Of a stretch of DNA of 22,019 bases, positions 20,431 through 22,019 are shown piece by piece (position 1 is the first letter of the stretch; every line of letters starts with the position of its first letter). The notes under the pieces were generated by a model. That model did no database searches. It had not been told where the DNA came from and saw only the letters and a list, made by a program, of their open reading frames with translations. The stretch covers positions 17,925 through 39,943 of the forward strand of contig NW_027192236.1 in the NCBI RefSeq assembly GCF_041956535.1, given 5' to 3'. Made by a program: the position numbers and the translations under genes. This DNA is from Calcarisporiella thermophila CBS 279.70. Lineage: Eukaryota > Calcarisporiellomycota.

Positions 20431-21936
20431 TAACAATCAAAAAGCGGTGTTATCTACTTAATGTGAATATGAAATATCAGGGAAAATGGAAGAGAATATA
20501 TCTAGAGATAGGTGTTTCTCGTCGTTTAAAGCATTTAAACTTTACAAATAAATGAAAAAACTCCGCTCCCTATTGGTATCCAATTTTATGCTTTAAAACG
20601 AAATGTAAAGTTACGGTGATTTTAGGAGAAATTCTAATGATGACCAGCAATGAGAGTAAAAAATAAAAACAAAAATAACTCGGGCTATTTCTTGTTGGGG
20701 TGGGAAGATATATTTCCTCAGTTGTATTCAAGCTTCCAAGTATTAGCAGTGCAAATACATAGAAGAAGAAAACAGGTGAAACCGTTTTGAAAAGATCTTC
20801 ATTGTAAATTTCATATGTTCTAATAAGGTGAGAGGTTGATTATACTAAAAAAATAAAGCATGATCATTTGGTCTCAAAATAATTCACTAGTGTTGAACCA
20901 AACTCCAGCTCGACTATACACATGCAAAATTCACCAGAGTATTCTCAGTTAGGGCAGAATTATCAAGATATTTCTTTTTTTGTATAATATTCTAAAATCA
21001 GCAAGTAGTCTAATTTCACTAACCTCTACTAACATTCAGATTATCATAATATAGACCAGCAATGCACTGCATATTAACCGCGATACAAGAGGTTGTCCAA
21101 CAAGGCGGATACAAGCTGCTATAATTTCTCCTTGCTCTAGTGGTGTAGGAATGACTTTCGAGTCATCAATTTATTCAAGTGGTATACATCACAAACGGTA
21201 TTCCAGTCAATATGACAAATATTGAAAATAAAAAAAGTATATGGAAAAAGGTGGACAAGAATTCTCCCTGCGATGGACACTAGAATAATCAGGCGTAAAC
21301 GTCGCTAATATAACTATTGTTGTATTAAATGGTATAACATATTAGCATTAACCTACAAATCTGCTAACATACCCTTAGATTCTTATAAGTCTAATACCTG
21401 CTGTAATTGCTGCTATTACATATCCCTTGGGGTTTATTACATAATGGCTCGTCTTTATATCTATTACTATATATTGCTGACACTTAACAACCATTTCTTT
21501 GGCATGAAGGTCACACCTTTGAAAAGCAATATCAACGCTGACGGAATTGTAAATCTAAGACTCCCAATAAATAGCTGCTGTCCTTTAGCAAATACAACTC
21601 GGCCACCAACCATAAAAATAGATTACCCAAAACCGAATCAGAATAGATAAATTCCCTATACGAAATGGTACTAAAGGACGATATAGACTTTTCGACATAT
21701 TTCTAAAGCTGTAAACCATTAAAGATATATACTAGTTGAGGAAATGAAAATAAACTAGCAACAATCACGGATTCAACAATTTAAGCGTTATAAGCGTATT
21801 TGCCAAGTGAATCTCATTCTTCTAAGCACTGAGATATTATAGATTTTCGAGAAGTGGAAATCTACCGCCAAAGGTTTATATCATTTTAATTTGATTGATG
21901 GGCTATATTTTTTTTTTGAGTTAGAAAAAATATGAG
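20431..21936. other. about 1.5 kb without a resolvable gene; hydrophobic coding-like fragments
   Basis: The first ~600 bases (20431-21035) are AT-rich with dense stops in every frame and show nothing. From 21036 to 21719, mainly on the minus strand, there are several open stretches of 30-49 codons in different frames whose translations look like membrane protein, for example 'GQQLFIGSLRFTIPSALILL' (within 21467-21613) and 'LEQGEIIAACIRLVGQPLVS' (within 21036-21170). I could not join them into one gene with ordinary splice sites. The rest up to the tRNA is AT-rich. It may be a decayed or many-exon gene. Confidence 0.3.
21925..21930 (-). terminator. RNA polymerase III T-run terminator of tRNA-Asp
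   Basis: On the minus strand a run of six T residues begins 7 bases after the tRNA 3' end. This is the normal distance and form of a Pol III stop signal. Confidence 0.75.
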
Positions 21937-22008
21937 CTCTCCGGCCGGGAATTGAACCCGGGTCGCCCGCGTGACAGGCGGGAATACTAACCACTATACT
22001 ACCGAAGA
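21937..22008 (-). tRNA. tRNA-Asp (anticodon GTC)
   Basis: A 72-nucleotide gene without intron. The 7-bp acceptor stem pairs 5' TCTTCGG (22008-22002) with 3' CCGGAGA (21944-21938), including one U-G wobble, and the discriminator base is G (21937). The anticodon arm is CCCGC-CTGTCAC-GCGGG, giving GTC for aspartate. The T arm CCGGG-TTCAATT-CCCGG holds a consensus B box (GGTTCAATTCC). The D arm with TAGTATAGTGG gives the A box. CCA is not encoded, as expected for a nuclear gene. Only 11 bases of upstream sequence are in the window. Confidence 0.97.
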
Positions 22009-22019
22009 ATCTTATTGGT

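Noticed and set aside
21131-21190. tRNA-like string (CTCTAGTGGTGTAGGA, then a hairpin with a TTCG loop at 21151-21166)
   Set aside because: The first part recalls a D arm/A box, but the hairpin does not give a 5-bp stem with a 7-base anticodon loop, no B box (GGTTCRANNCC) follows and no acceptor stem pairs.

Overview
The window looks like nuclear DNA of a filamentous, probably early-diverging (Mucoromycota-like) fungus. Genes are AT-rich and close together. Introns are short, mostly 50-130 bases, with GT..AG ends and one GC..AG case. Coding exons use the standard code. The gene set (NPR3, PAT1, UBC6, SYS1, HTD2, GPATCH1, a UBTD protein) is typical of fungi, and GPATCH1 argues against a Saccharomyces-type yeast. 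The phylum is inference from protein flavour, not a search result.

Layout, left to right: the possible first codons of a leftward gene (1-46); a SET/NAP histone chaperone (+, 210-1099) convergent with the Golgi protein SYS1 (-, 1330-2295); UBC6, an ER-anchored E2 enzyme (+, 2459-3410), divergent from SYS1; NPR3, a TORC1 regulator (+, 3667-5734), convergent with a ubiquitin-domain UBTD protein (-, 6180-6999); about 1 kb without a resolvable gene; GPATCH1, a G-patch splicing factor (-, 8017-11192), divergent from HTD2, a mitochondrial fatty-acid synthesis dehydratase (+, 11348-12363); a receptor-like transmembrane pseudokinase (-, 12506-14760); a 1 kb divergent spacer with a cluster of GATA half-sites; PAT1, an mRNA decay factor (+, 15754-18229); an unrecognised coiled-coil protein (-, 18884-20430); about 1.5 kb with coding-like fragments but no resolvable gene; and a tRNA-Asp(GTC) on the minus strand (21937-22008).

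Most genes are housekeeping and unrelated in function. They do not form an operon or an obvious cluster. The spacing pattern is compact: two divergent pairs, and a possible third, share spacers of about 155-163 bases. All multi-exon models were assembled by hand from reading frame, splice sites and family similarity. Each closes in frame from start to stop.

The most unusual object is the predicted type I membrane protein at 12506-14760. It has a signal peptide, a glycosylatable extracytosolic domain, one membrane segment and a cytosolic kinase fold. Every ATP- and metal-binding motif in that fold is changed, while structural kinase residues are kept. Its membrane-proximal stalk also holds a puzzling coding-like stretch that must be spliced out or is broken.
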